Of a stretch of DNA of 51,065 nucleotides, positions 1-9,275 are shown one piece after another. Position 1 is the stretch's first letter. Each line of letters starts with the position of its first letter. A program made the translations under genes and the position numbers. The notes below the pieces were generated by a model. The model did not search any database and had not been told where the DNA came from. It worked only from the letters and a program-made list of their open reading frames with translations. Origin of the DNA: an uncultured Clostridia bacterium (lineage in GTDB: Bacteria; Bacillota; Clostridia; Lutisporales; Lutisporaceae); contig CALGKJ010000117.1 of NCBI GenBank assembly GCA_937930535.1, positions 1-51,065 on the forward strand, read 5' to 3'.

Positions 1-42
1 ATAATAATGAATACAAAAAACCGTTATAAGAAGGTGAAATTT

Positions 43-1380
43 ATGTATAACGATTTGAATTACAGAAGCCTTATTGTTGGCACAAGCACCTCTATTCCCC
101 TTGCAAACGGTGAGTTTACAACTGCCATAAACTTTGATAATGCCGCCACTACTCCACCCTTTGTATCTGTGCTTAATTCTATTAATAATTTTGCACCTTG
201 GTATTCTTCTATACACAGAGGTACAGGGTATAAGTCGAGGTATTCATCTGAAATATATGAAAACTCCCGAGAAGCTGTGGCTTCTTTTGTAAAAGCTGAT
301 ATGGATTTTAACACAATTATATTTGTTAAAAATACCACAGAAGCTATAAATAAGCTGTCCTTCAGATTGTATAAAAGGTATCAAGACTGTGTTGTGCTTA
401 GCACCGATATGGAGCATCACTCTAACGATCTGCCTTGGAGAGGAAAATATAAGGTGGATTATGTATCAATAAACAGCAGCGGTAAGCTGTCATTAGTAGA
501 TTTGGAAAGCAAGCTGAAAAAATATAAGGGTGAGGTAAAGCTGGTAACAGTTTCAGGGGCATCTAACGTTACTGGCTGCAAAAATCCCATTCATACTATT
601 GCTGCTCTGGCTCATAAATATAAAGCAAAAATACTGGTGGATGGAGCTCAACTGGTTCCTCATTCCCCAGTAAACATGCTTCCAGTAAATAATCCTGAGC
701 ACATAGATTTCCTGGTTTTTTCGGCACATAAAATGTATGCGCCCTTTGGCTGCGGTGTGCTTATTGCGCCGAAGGAATACTTTGCAAGCGGTGCACCAGA
801 GTATTCCGGCGGAGGTACTATAGATATAGTCACACACGACTATATTAAATGGGCAGAGACGCCTTCAAGGGATGAAGCCGGCACTCCAAATATTATGGGA
901 GTAGTTGCACTTACAGAATCCATTAAAACCTTGAGCAATCTGGGTATGAGTAATGTGGAAGGCTATGAAAAGAGCCTGACGGAATATGCAATACATAAGC
1001 TTAAGGATATTGGCGATTTGCAATTTTACGGCAACTCGCAAAACTGTAATGACAAGGTATCCATACTACCCTTTAATATAAAGGATCTGCCCCACCAAGT
1101 TACTGCTACCGCACTGTCCTACGAATACGGCATAGCGGTGAGAAGCGGTTGTTTCTGCGCCCAGCCTTACGTTCAAAAGCTGTTGAATATTTCAAGCAAG
1201 CAAATGAAAAGATATATGAAATATCCCGATTTGCCTCGTCCCGGGTTGGTACGCATCAGCTTCGGTTTATATAATACCTGTAATGAAATAGATACTCTCT
1301 GCGTCGCACTAGCAAACATATCGAAAAATAAAGAACATTACTATAATAAATACCGCTTTGCGCTTTCTGAAAAGGATTAG
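43..1380 (+). CDS. Aminotransferase class V, SufS/cysteine-desulfurase-like PLP enzyme
   Basis: A PLP-dependent fold-type I enzyme of about 445 residues that resembles cysteine desulfurases. Visible motifs are an N-terminal FDNAATTPP segment, a central HHSNDLPWR motif, DGAQLVPH for cofactor binding, and the Schiff-base lysine in SAHKMYAPFGCG (K230). Near the C-terminus RSGCFCAQPY places C372 where SufS-type enzymes (RxGxHCAQP) have the persulfide cysteine. The ATG at 43 is preferred over the in-frame ATG at 7 because AAGGTG lies 6 nt upstream of it. The next gene encodes a DsrE-like protein, so the pair may generate and pass on sulfane sulfur; that is inference. It could instead be a selenocysteine lyase or another class V lyase. 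Confidence 0.82.
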   Translation: MYNDLNYRSLIVGTSTSIPLANGEFTTAINFDNAATTPPFVSVLNSINNFAPWYSSIHRGTGYKSRYSSEIYENSREAVASFVKADMDFNTIIFVKNTTEAINKLSFRLYKRYQDCVVLSTDMEHHSNDLPWRGKYKVDYVSINSSGKLSLVDLESKLKKYKGEVKLVTVSGASNVTGCKNPIHTIAALAHKYKAKILVDGAQLVPHSPVNMLPVNNPEHIDFLVFSAHKMYAPFGCGVLIAPKEYFASGAPEYSGGGTIDIVTHDYIKWAETPSRDEAGTPNIMGVVALTESIKTLSNLGMSNVEGYEKSLTEYAIHKLKDIGDLQFYGNSQNCNDKVSILPFNIKDLPHQVTATALSYEYGIAVRSGCFCAQPYVQKLLNISSKQMKRYMKYPDLPRPGLVRISFGLYNTCNEIDTLCVALANISKNKEHYYNKYRFALSEKD

Positions 1381-1443
1381 AAATAATTTGGAACCCTATT
1401 GGTTAAAATAATGTATAGATAAACTTTGTCAGGAGGTAGAAGC

Positions 1444-1920
1444 TTGAACAAAAGAATGAATATACTAATGTTTAGCGGTGAATATGATAAAGCCCTTGCT
1501 GCCCTCATACTTGCAAATTCAGCTAGAGAGATACAGGTAGATGTGACTATGTTCTTTGCATTTTGGGGTCTTTTCTTACTGCGAGATCCCGAAAAGCTTT
1601 CACTGGAGGATAAGTCAATGTACGAAAAGATGTTCAGCATGGTCACCCCCAAGGGTCCAGAAGAGCTTCCCCTATCAAAAATGAATATGGCAGGCATAGG
1701 CAAGAAAATGCTTTTAAGCATGATGGATCAGGATGATGCACCACAGCTTCCTGCTTTTCTAAAGGGTGCCAGAAAAAAAGGAGTTAAATTCTATGGCTGC
1801 AAGCTCTCAATGGAGGTTATGGGTCTTAAGCAGGAGGAAATGATCCCTGAGCTTGAAATTAAAGAGGCTAAGGAATATCTTGCTGATGCACTAAAATCCG
1901 ATATACAGCTATTCATATAA
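1444..1920 (+). CDS. DsrE/DsrF/DrsH-like sulfur-relay family protein
   Basis: A protein of about 158 residues with the beta-alpha start typical of DsrE-like folds (MNILMFSGEYDKALAALILA), a hydrophobic VTMFFAFWGLFLL strand, and a late conserved cysteine in KFYGCKLSMEVMGL (C119), the position that carries persulfide in related proteins. A TTG start at 1444 is chosen because AGGAGGT sits 6 nt upstream; a TTG at 1426 has no such site. It lies 63 nt after a SufS-like enzyme in the same direction, which fits a sulfur donor and carrier pair. The last codons and the stop are part of a 59-bp palindrome. The exact acceptor is unknown. Confidence 0.75.
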   Translation: MNKRMNILMFSGEYDKALAALILANSAREIQVDVTMFFAFWGLFLLRDPEKLSLEDKSMYEKMFSMVTPKGPEELPLSKMNMAGIGKKMLLSMMDQDDAPQLPAFLKGARKKGVKFYGCKLSMEVMGLKQEEMIPELEIKEAKEYLADALKSDIQLFI

Positions 1921-1966
1921 GCAACCTTAAGGAGGCAGCCTCCTTAAGGTTGCTTATATGAATAGC
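1908..1966. repeat. 59-bp perfect palindrome over the stop codon
   Basis: Two 29-nt arms beginning GCTATTCATATAAGC pair without mismatch around a single central A at 1937. The left arm supplies the final codons and stop of the DsrE-like gene, and the centre contains AAGGAGG. There is no T-run after the right arm, so it is not a textbook intrinsic terminator, although an RNA hairpin here would be very stable and could end transcription or protect the mRNA 3' end. Confidence 0.85.
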
Positions 1967-2501
1967 AACGTTTATAGTAATTAAATATATATCTCATCAT
2001 ATCTGATTTAGGATGAGTATAAAATTGTAACATATTTATACATGGGATTTAGTGTTAGTATTGTAATTTATAGTCGTTTTCTTGTTAACTTTACCTATTA
2101 AAGCTGATAGTTTTGATTAAATAGCATATGTTAAGGATATATAATTAGATGTCTATATAATATATAATAACTTTGCATCATATGCACAAAATATTCATTA
2201 CTATTTATAAGTATACATTTGCTTATAACATCTTTCAAACCAGTGTAAATACAAAAGAGTCAGTGCTAAATATCAAGTACCCAGCAGCTTGATATTCAAG
2301 TAAGACCGCTTATCTGTACTGTTGATTTACTAATCAAATGCATAAAAAATAAAAAAATTTTTCCCTATTTTCCCCCTTTATTCGATATATTTCATCATTA
2401 TTCGACATCTTTTTCACGAGTATTTTCCCCTTATCCACAAATTACTGCTTAATATCCGGTTAAACTACAACGCTGCTCCCATTTTTTTCAAAACACCCTA
2501 C
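1967..2501. other. Non-coding AT-rich gap
   Basis: No ORF with a ribosome binding site is seen. The only local structure noticed is an inverted repeat near 2268-2295, with 9-bp arms AATATCAAG and CTTGATATT around a 10-nt loop. It has no T-run and no recognised function. Confidence 0.5.
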
Positions 2502-2530
2502 TTGAAAAATCCGAAGGTATTTAATACAAT
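2502..2530 (+). promoter_or_regulatory. Candidate sigma-A promoter for the small ORF
   Basis: TTGAAA (2502-2507), a 17-nt spacer and TACAAT (2525-2530) match the vegetative promoter pattern. It points rightward to the 27-codon ORF at 2742 and would give a 5' leader of about 205 nt. Confidence 0.45.
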
Positions 2531-2536
2531 ATATGA

Positions 2537-2741
2537 GTAAGTGGTCGTTACTGGTAAATGCTACTACAGAGGTGAAAACATTAGCTGTAGGAATGATAAA
2601 AGGCCGGATTTCTCCAGCCTCCCATATATACAATAAGGTATTATCTGCAAACCATTACCTTATGTACACATTATCATATTACCATTTTTTCAGTAGCACT
2701 ACAATATAACTTCAATAATTATACTGAAAGGAGATAGTTTT
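2537..2741 (+). other. Structured 5' leader, possible regulatory RNA
   Basis: Between the candidate promoter and the small ORF lie three successive inverted repeats: CTACAG/CTGTAG near 2570-2590, AGGCCGGA/TCCAGCCT with a 4-nt loop near 2603-2622, and ATAAGGTA/TACCTTAT near 2633-2665. They could fold as consecutive hairpins. On the minus strand the middle one is followed by TTTT and could act as a terminator. No known riboswitch consensus was recognised, so the class is open. Confidence 0.35.
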
Positions 2742-2825
2742 ATGCAGTCAATTACACAAATTTTTTGCTCGGACATTGAATTCCCAGATATAACAATTGA
2801 TGAAGATCAAACTGAAAGAATTTAA
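2742..2825 (+). CDS. Small 27-residue ORF with strong RBS
   Basis: ATG at 2742 is preceded by AAAGGAGAT at ideal spacing and opens a 27-codon frame that ends in TAA. The product is acidic and contains one cysteine (IFCSDIEF, then TIDEDQTERI). It has no signal peptide or membrane segment. It lies about 55 nt upstream of an unknown gene in the same direction and after a hairpin-rich leader. It could be a leader peptide, a small regulatory protein, or a short precursor peptide; nothing in it decides among these. Confidence 0.45.
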   Translation: MQSITQIFCSDIEFPDITIDEDQTERI

Positions 2826-2879
2826 AGCTAACTAGCATATAAATTTATTTTATGCCAGCCAATGAGGAAAGGTGATAAG

Positions 2880-3524
2880 TTGAAGCAAGACGTCAAATGT
2901 AATGGAACTAGTAATACTGCTGCCTTAATACAATCGCATATGTCAAACAAACCAAATGGAACTACGGTTACCATAGTAAGCATAGGTCTTTATATTGTTA
3001 AGAACTATTCAAAATATAAGAAAATAAATAATTTACCTGATATCTTCCGTAATAAAATTGAAAGTATCATTTCAATTAATAAATATGCATTATTAGAATA
3101 TAAGGATTATATAACTACTATATATTTCTTAAACCAATCCGAGAACGAAAATTATGAGGCTTTATATAATCTACAGCTATGGATAAATGAAGTTCAAGCA
3201 AGTATTAAAACTATTGCCTTCAGCATGGGAATAGCTCGTAGAGAAGTATATAACTACGGAGATATAGTAATATGCGAACAAATTTCAAAATTCCAGATGT
3301 TTAAAGACATCCAGAAAAAAGTTCGTCGTGAGCAGGTACTAATGGGTAAGTATATTAGTTTCATTAAGATTTTCAGAGGTATTTTGGCAACTATCATTGA
3401 AAATAGTAGTTCATTTACATGTTCTCAGGATATTATGGATGTTAATAATCATCTTGAGGATCTTATAAATAAGCATATGCTGACTAAAAATAATTTAAAG
3501 GTAGAATATTCTAAAATAATATAA
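2880..3524 (+). CDS. Hypothetical protein, unrecognised
   Basis: About 214 residues of a lysine-, isoleucine- and tyrosine-rich protein of unknown family. A TTG start at 2880 is preferred because AAAGGTG lies 5 nt upstream; the in-frame ATG at 2862 has no ribosome binding site. A short hydrophobic stretch, TVTIVSIGLYIV, occurs near residue 30, but no clear transmembrane or catalytic motif follows; the rest looks helical. It is the second gene after the 27-codon ORF and may be co-transcribed with it. A copy of the dispersed hairpin element begins 18 nt after its stop. I assign no function. Confidence 0.6.
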   Translation: MKQDVKCNGTSNTAALIQSHMSNKPNGTTVTIVSIGLYIVKNYSKYKKINNLPDIFRNKIESIISINKYALLEYKDYITTIYFLNQSENENYEALYNLQLWINEVQASIKTIAFSMGIARREVYNYGDIVICEQISKFQMFKDIQKKVRREQVLMGKYISFIKIFRGILATIIENSSSFTCSQDIMDVNNHLEDLINKHMLTKNNLKVEYSKII

Positions 3525-3542
3525 TTTAAATTTGAGATTAAA

Positions 3543-3643
3543 GAGAAGCAACTTCAAAATTAAAATATTCCAGTTGTTTCTCACAAATAGATTAGCAACT
3601 CTTAACGAAAAGTATTTTGAGTTTTAGAGTTGGTTATCTATAA
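3543..3643 (+). repeat. Dispersed hairpin element, copy A (full)
   Basis: A full copy of a recurring element. It starts GAGAAGCAACTTC, closes its first hairpin with AGTTGTTTCTC, and has a second stem whose arms are ATAGATTAGCAACTCT and AGAGTTGGTTATCTAT. It is about 90 percent alike to copy B on the other strand at 18775-18875. Its final 44 bases are identical to copy E at 41241-41284. Confidence 0.85.
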
Positions 3644-3923
3644 TAATCTCATTGTTATACGGGTAAATCAATATATTGATTTACCTTTAATTTTTATATA
3701 TAATAGATCTTTACTATCTGCCAGTGATTTGTTGATTAAATACAGTTATTATTTTACCGAACATATGTTCGTTTGTCAATATGCCGATTTACTATTATAT
3801 AATCATCCCTAGAATCATTTGTTTGATATCCTTTTCAAAATAAACAACATACTGCTCCTATGCATATAAACACCATATATAACAAATCCTATATGGAGAA
3901 ATATACATATGAGGAGGATAAAC
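3644..3923 (+). other. Upstream region of cooS
   Basis: This AT-rich stretch holds no convincing gene. A 60-codon frame at 3630-3812 has no ribosome binding site. The cooS promoter should lie here, but no clear -35/-10 pair stands out. Confidence 0.4.
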
Positions 3924-6056
3924 ATGTCAGATAAGGATATTAAGCAATCCTATGAAAATGCAGCCCAGACCATGCGTGGAGATAACAAAACCTTTGGAAG
4001 CAAGCTGACAAATGAGGAATCAAACGATCCAAATACTCACCCTAATTTGAATTCGCGCATAAATATAAGCTATGATAACATTGAAAAGTCACCTACTGGT
4101 GACGATCTGCATAAGTGGCAGAGAGAGCATGTAAAAAAGGATGATCAGTCTAAAGAAGGTTATCCTTTGAATGTAATAATAGATCCAGCAATGAGAGAGA
4201 TGTATCAGGTAGTACATGATGCCGGCTTTACAAATGTATTTGATCGTTTCAGCCAGCAGCAGCCTATTCAATGTAAATTCTGTATAGAAGGTCTGTCATG
4301 CCAGCTATGTGCCAATGGTCCATGCCGTATAAGCGAGAAGGTGCCTAGAGGAACCTGCGGCGTTGATGCTCATACAATGGTTGCTAGAAATTTTGTTTAC
4401 AGACACGTTACTATAGGTACTTCTGCAAACATTTTTCACTGTCACCAAGCCGCACGGACTCTAAAAGCAGCAGGAGAGCATCCAGAGAGCGGACTTAAAA
4501 TCAGAGACACAGAAAAGCTTAAAAAATATGCTGATATGGCAGGATTAAATGCAAACCAGTCTATAGAAAAGCTTGCCGTTGAGTTTGCACAGTGGGTTAT
4601 TGACGATATACATGCTCCATATCATATACCTTCAAAAACCGTAGAAGCCTTTGCACCAACCAAAAGAAAGCAGCTTTGGAGAGAGCTTGGACTCTTCCCC
4701 GGAGGCGGCTACAGCGAAGTCGCATATGCACAAACACGCTGTATGACCAACTTCACATCAGATCCTGTGGAATTTCTTTTAAATAGTGTACGTCTGGGTG
4801 TAGCAAATGAATACCAGGGCTTATTCTTATTAGATATAATCCAGGAAATCCTTATGGGTACACAGGAAATATCCATGAAGCAGCAGAACATGGGACTTCT
4901 AAAAGAAAATATGATTAATGTGGTTACAAATGGACATATGCCTCTGCTTGCTCATGTTGCAATAGACCTAGCATCTACAGACGAATGGCAGCAAAAGGCC
5001 AAAGCCGCTGGTGCAGAAGGAATACAAATATTGGGTCATGTATGTGAAGGGCAGCAGCTTATCAATTATGAGGGAACTCATAATACAAAGGGCTATGGCG
5101 GTCAGGAGGGCGAATGGCTGTCTCAGGAATATCTGCTGGCAACAGGTGTGGTTGATATGTTTATGTTCGACTACAATTGTACTGTTCCTACTATGCCTCT
5201 TTTTGCCAAGAGGTTTGGTACAAAGCTGTTAAGCACACATCCCATAATAAAGCTTCAAGGAACAGAAACTTTGGATTTTGTTCCTGAGAAAATGAAGGAA
5301 CAAGCTGAAAAAGCTCTTAACATGGCTATAGACTCCTTTAAGCAGCGTAAGTCTGAAAATAGAAAGACTTATATACCTCCTCATGTTTCTGATAATATGG
5401 TGGGCTTTAGTACTGAGTCAATCAAAAAAGCCCTTGGCGGAAGCTTTGATCCTCTTATCGAACAAATTGCCAACGGTAATATAAGAGGAATTGCAACTAT
5501 AGTGGGCTGTACTACTGCCAGATACGGTCAGGGTGGAAGCAATATATTCAAAATAACTCAAGGCTTAATCAAGAATAACATACTTGTACTTTCAGGTGGC
5601 TGTACCTCTGCTGTTATGGAGTACACTGGGCTGACCAATCCAAAGGCAGCTGATGAATGCGGAGAAACCTTGAAGGCCGTCTGCAAACAGCTTGGCATAC
5701 CGCCTGTGCTTACTTATGGTGCCTGTGTTGATATTGGCAAAATGACTCATACAGCCAAAGAGCTTGCAGATGCTCTTGATGTGGATACCAACAAGCTTCC
5801 TCTGGTAATCGGTGCACCGGAATATCTTGAGCAAAAGGCAGTAGCAGATGCATGTACTGCTGTAGCATTAGGCTGGCTGGTACACGTAGCTCCGGTTCCA
5901 TCTATAACCGGAAGCGACGTAGTAGTTAAAACTCTGACAGAAACAACGGAAACACTGGGACTTGGCAAGGTTGTTGTAGAACTGGATGCAGAAAAGACTG
6001 TTCAAATATATGTAGACCATATAGAAAAGAAACGCAAGGAATTAGGCTTAAGCTAA
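3924..6056 (+). CDS. cooS: Anaerobic Ni-Fe carbon monoxide dehydrogenase, catalytic subunit
   Basis: Oxidises CO to CO2, or the reverse, at a Ni-Fe-S C-cluster in the cytoplasm. Cysteines fit the D-cluster (C117, C120 in CKFC) and B-cluster (C126, C129, C134 in SCQLCANGPCR, then C145 in GTCG). C-cluster and active-site candidates are NGHMP, GHVCEGQ (C374), YNCTVP, VGCTTARYG, SGGCTSA and YGACVDI, followed by the GAPEYLEQKAVA lysine motif. The ATG at 3924 has GAGGAGG just upstream and is preferred over 3909. At 710 residues it is longer than the usual 630-640, because about 75 residues precede the D-cluster. The CX2C D-cluster spacing is that reported for the Desulfovibrio vulgaris enzyme. No cooF, cooC or acetyl-CoA synthase gene is adjacent, so its electron partner is unknown. 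Confidence 0.95.
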   Translation: MSDKDIKQSYENAAQTMRGDNKTFGSKLTNEESNDPNTHPNLNSRINISYDNIEKSPTGDDLHKWQREHVKKDDQSKEGYPLNVIIDPAMREMYQVVHDAGFTNVFDRFSQQQPIQCKFCIEGLSCQLCANGPCRISEKVPRGTCGVDAHTMVARNFVYRHVTIGTSANIFHCHQAARTLKAAGEHPESGLKIRDTEKLKKYADMAGLNANQSIEKLAVEFAQWVIDDIHAPYHIPSKTVEAFAPTKRKQLWRELGLFPGGGYSEVAYAQTRCMTNFTSDPVEFLLNSVRLGVANEYQGLFLLDIIQEILMGTQEISMKQQNMGLLKENMINVVTNGHMPLLAHVAIDLASTDEWQQKAKAAGAEGIQILGHVCEGQQLINYEGTHNTKGYGGQEGEWLSQEYLLATGVVDMFMFDYNCTVPTMPLFAKRFGTKLLSTHPIIKLQGTETLDFVPEKMKEQAEKALNMAIDSFKQRKSENRKTYIPPHVSDNMVGFSTESIKKALGGSFDPLIEQIANGNIRGIATIVGCTTARYGQGGSNIFKITQGLIKNNILVLSGGCTSAVMEYTGLTNPKAADECGETLKAVCKQLGIPPVLTYGACVDIGKMTHTAKELADALDVDTNKLPLVIGAPEYLEQKAVADACTAVALGWLVHVAPVPSITGSDVVVKTLTETTETLGLGKVVVELDAEKTVQIYVDHIEKKRKELGLS

Positions 6057-6063
6057 TCATATC

Positions 6064-6109
6064 CGCCCTATATATTTGTTGTATACAGCAAATATATAGG
6101 GCGATTTTT
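6064..6109. terminator. Bidirectional intrinsic terminator after cooS
   Basis: Perfect 15-bp arms, CGCCCTATATATTTG and its complement, flank a 10-nt loop and are followed by ATTTTTATTT on the plus strand. It separates cooS from the convergent flavodoxin/ferredoxin gene. Confidence 0.9.
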
Positions 6110-6121
6110 ATTTGCACTTTT

Positions 6122-6901
6122 TTAATCTCTCAAGATCATTTCTTTTATGCTGACTTCAGGATGTCTGTATCTTTTTCGTTTGAGAGATTTCCTGCCGTAT
6201 TGTATTGATGCTTTAGGACACCACTGCAAACATGCCATACACGCCTCACAGTTATGCTTCCACACTGGTCTGCCCTCCTCAATTATGATATTAGCAGCAG
6301 GACATACTCTTCTGCATATTTCACAGCTATTACAATTGCTATCTGTCCAAAAGCTTTTATCGGATTTTTTAAAATATTTCAAAGCCGGTCTATAAACTAT
6401 GCCGGATAAAATCCAATCTATGCTTGTTTTTTTCACCTCTAATGAATTTTCCAGTCTACTGCTTACGACAGCAGCAATTTCCTTTACCTTATGCTGTTCC
6501 TCTCTGAACATCCTCTGTTGTTCCTCATTGGAGTGTGCATCAAACATTGGTATATAGCAGTCTGGCATTTGAAGTCCAAAGCCTGCCCACAGCTTTGTTC
6601 CCTTTGCTGCAAGGATCTTTTTTGTCTGTCTCATTGTATTGCCGGCTGATCCCCCATAGGTGATTACAGCAAATACATACTTATCAGTCTCAAGCTGTTT
6701 TGTAAAGTTTAGTACCATTCTTGGCATACCCCAGGCATATACAGGAAATATCAAACCAACTGCATCAGCCGAACAATCAAAATCACCGCCCAATGCCTTG
6801 GCAATAGGTATAATCTCTGCCTCCTTAAGCTCCTCTGCAATATCTTTGGCCACTTTATAAGAATTGCCGGAGCCGGAAAAATAAAATAACTTAACTGACA
6901 T
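6122..6901 (-). CDS. EFR1-type flavodoxin/ferredoxin electron-transfer protein
   Basis: A 259-residue fusion of an N-terminal flavodoxin-like domain and a C-terminal 2x[4Fe-4S] ferredoxin. The FMN phosphate loop reads FSGSGNSYKVAKDI near residues 8-21, and PVYAWGMPRM lies near residue 53. The cluster motifs are CNSCEICRRVCP and CEACMACLQWCP near residues 190-225, followed by a basic KSLKRKRYR tail. This matches the EFR1 family. It would move electrons between flavin and iron-sulfur partners. AGGGAGGG precedes the ATG. It faces cooS tail to tail across a shared terminator, so a role as CooS electron acceptor is only a guess from position. Confidence 0.85.
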   Translation of the reverse strand: MSVKLFYFSGSGNSYKVAKDIAEELKEAEIIPIAKALGGDFDCSADAVGLIFPVYAWGMPRMVLNFTKQLETDKYVFAVITYGGSAGNTMRQTKKILAAKGTKLWAGFGLQMPDCYIPMFDAHSNEEQQRMFREEQHKVKEIAAVVSSRLENSLEVKKTSIDWILSGIVYRPALKYFKKSDKSFWTDSNCNSCEICRRVCPAANIIIEEGRPVWKHNCEACMACLQWCPKASIQYGRKSLKRKRYRHPEVSIKEMILRD

Positions 6902-6941
6902 ATGAAGCCCTCCCTTATCTATGTAACTTTAATATTTATTG

Positions 6942-6970
6942 TATTTGAGTTTTAGAGTTGGTTATCTCTA
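6942..6970 (+). repeat. Dispersed hairpin element, copy D (3' fragment)
   Basis: The segment TTTGAGTTTTAGAGTTGG followed by TTATCT matches the 3' end of copies A and E. It lies 41 nt upstream of the start codon of the leftward flavodoxin/ferredoxin gene. Confidence 0.7.
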
Positions 6971-7180
6971 TATATACCAAAAGATTTTTTTATATACAAG
7001 CAGGAAAATGGTGTTATCTGTAGAAACTATTTTATATTGTTTACTAATTTCTTCATTATGTGCCTAATATAAGCATAATATTTTGATAAAGGAATACTTA
7101 TTCGAAAGCTTGTAATTAACTGTCTTAAAATTCAACAAATAAACTACTATTAAATTTTACAATAAACTGGGGGAATATGT

Positions 7181-9190
7181 ATGAAAATCGGGTATAAGTT
7201 TTCTATTCCATTAATTATTATTCTAGTCTTATCCTTTTGTACTATTAGCGGACTATCTTACTATTACTCTACAGCTATGGTCAATCATAACATGGAGCAA
7301 TTAACAGAATCTCAAGTTGACGAAGTCAGCCTGATACTTGAAAACACAAAAGAGGATTTCAATGCATTAAAAGCAGAAATAAACACGCAGAATATATCCA
7401 AAGCCAAGACCTTTGCTCTTATGATCTCTCAAAATCCACAAATACTAGATTCTCTGGACACGCTAAACCATATTGCAAAAACTCTGGACGTTGAGGAGCT
7501 TCATGTATGTGATGAAAACGGTGTATTAAGATGGGGTAATTTCCCAGAGTTTTTTGGTTTTGATTTTAGTACAACTGAACAGACAAAGCCCTTTATAACA
7601 GCAATAAATAATAAAAGTTTCGAGCTGGCTCAAGAACCATCAGAAAGGGGCAGTGACAAAGCTCTATTTCAGTATATAGGTGTAGCAAGGCAGGACGCAC
7701 CCGGCATAGTTCAGGTAGGTGTACAGCCAAGCAGACTGGCTAAAGCACTGGAAAGGTCTGACATCAAAGCAATAGCTCAATCTATAGTATTTGGTAAGGA
7801 AGGATATATTTTTATATTTGATAAAAATTCAGGGCAGGTCGTAAGTCATAAGGATATCTCATATGTGGGTCGAAATATCAAAGAATTTGATTTCAGCTCA
7901 AAATACAATAATGATGAAAGCGGCAGCTTTAAATATACATATAGCGATTCGGAAAAGTTCTTAAGCTATAAGACTTATGGGGACTATGTAGTGTGTGCAA
8001 CTATACCTACGGAGGAATTCACAGGCGGACTGGATGACTTTTTAAGAAGCATAGCAATAACAGCAGTACTTGCTTTAATATTAGTTATTTTACTTGTTCA
8101 GCTTATAATAAGATTTAATATTACCGGAGAATTGTCCAAAGCACTCAGAGTATTGCGATGTGTCGAAGCAGGTGATCTTTCGCAGAAAGTAAATACTGCC
8201 TCAAGCAAGGAATTTAAAGAGCTTGGAAGCGGCATAAACTCCATGATATTAAGCCTTAGAAATTTAATTACCAACAGCATTACTTCAACTCAAAAGCTTG
8301 ACGATGCTTCCAAAAAGCTAGTTACCTCCGCCGACCACACAAGCAGGGGTGCTGAGGAAATAGCAACCACAGTAAATGAGCTTGCTCAAGGTGCAAATGA
8401 GCAGGCAGAAAATGCTACAAGAGGTGCAATGCTTGCCAAGGATGCACTAATACAGCTTCAAGAAATCGAAGCCGAGGTTAAGGATACCCTACAGCTTACA
8501 GACGAGACCAAAAAGACAGTTGAAAAAGGTATTTCAACTGTAAGATATCAGAGTGAAAAAATGCAGCATAATGTTGAAAGTGCTCAGACTGTTGACATGG
8601 CAGTTAAGGATTTATCTAATAAAGCAACTGAAATAAGTCAGATCATTAATGTTATAACCGGTATAGCTGACCAAACAAACATGCTGGCTCTTAACGCAGC
8701 CATAGAGGCTGCTCGTGCAGGGGAAGCTGGAAAAGGCTTTGCAGTAGTAGCAGATGAGGTAAGAAAGCTTGCAGAAAACTCCACATTATCAGCGCAGCAG
8801 ATATCAAGAATAATAAATGAGATTCAAGCAGGGGTTGAAAATGTAAAGCAGCAGGCAGGTGCATCCATATCAGCGGTGGAGGAACAAAAGCTGTCTGTAC
8901 AGCAGACACAGCTTGCCTTTGAGGAAATATCAAATGCCGCAGTCAGTACCTTGGATCAGGTTAATAGAATATATAATGCTACAAATGCTATAGTTAAGGC
9001 TGTTCACGGTATGGTTGATATAACCGAGGGAGCCGCCGCCGCTTCTCAGCAAAGTGCAGCAGGAACTGAGGAAATCTCTGCTTCTACACAGGAGCAATCT
9101 GCTGCATTAGAAGAAATAACTCATATAGCAGATGCCTTGACCGAAATGGTTAAGGAGCTGTCCGAAATCACAAGTAAGTTTTTATTGTAA
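7181..9190 (+). CDS. Methyl-accepting chemotaxis protein (Cache sensor)
   Basis: A 669-residue transmembrane chemoreceptor. TM1 spans about residues 7-29. A periplasmic-type Cache sensor follows to about 285 and contains [20 protein letters not shown]2 is near 287-310 ([19 protein letters not shown]), then a HAMP domain. The coiled-coil signalling domain carries the hallmark tip [19 protein letters not shown] and [20 protein letters not shown] precedes the ATG. It should sense a small extracellular ligand and control CheA; the ligand cannot be told. It is transcribed alone, with its own terminator. Confidence 0.93.
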   Translation: MKIGYKFSIPLIIILVLSFCTISGLSYYYSTAMVNHNMEQLTESQVDEVSLILENTKEDFNALKAEINTQNISKAKTFALMISQNPQILDSLDTLNHIAKTLDVEELHVCDENGVLRWGNFPEFFGFDFSTTEQTKPFITAINNKSFELAQEPSERGSDKALFQYIGVARQDAPGIVQVGVQPSRLAKALERSDIKAIAQSIVFGKEGYIFIFDKNSGQVVSHKDISYVGRNIKEFDFSSKYNNDESGSFKYTYSDSEKFLSYKTYGDYVVCATIPTEEFTGGLDDFLRSIAITAVLALILVILLVQLIIRFNITGELSKALRVLRCVEAGDLSQKVNTASSKEFKELGSGINSMILSLRNLITNSITSTQKLDDASKKLVTSADHTSRGAEEIATTVNELAQGANEQAENATRGAMLAKDALIQLQEIEAEVKDTLQLTDETKKTVEKGISTVRYQSEKMQHNVESAQTVDMAVKDLSNKATEISQIINVITGIADQTNMLALNAAIEAARAGEAGKGFAVVADEVRKLAENSTLSAQQISRIINEIQAGVENVKQQAGASISAVEEQKLSVQQTQLAFEEISNAAVSTLDQVNRIYNATNAIVKAVHGMVDITEGAAAASQQSAAGTEEISASTQEQSAALEEITHIADALTEMVKELSEITSKFLL

Positions 9191-9199
9191 TATAGAGCT

Positions 9200-9246
9200 C
9201 AAAAGAGTTGACAGAGTACATTAGTATTCCGTCAACTCTTTTTTAT
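9200..9246. terminator. Bidirectional terminator between chemoreceptor and ribH
   Basis: AAAAGAGTTGAC and GTCAACTCTTTT form a perfect 12-bp stem with a roughly 18-nt loop, followed by a T-run. The reverse strand also ends in TTTT, so it can serve the leftward riboflavin operon. Confidence 0.85.
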
Positions 9247-9275
9247 GTATTATCCTCTATTATTTCACTATAATA

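Noticed and set aside
3630-3812. 60-codon ORF upstream of cooS
   Set aside because: No RBS, low-complexity Ile/Leu/Tyr content, and it overlaps a dispersed element.
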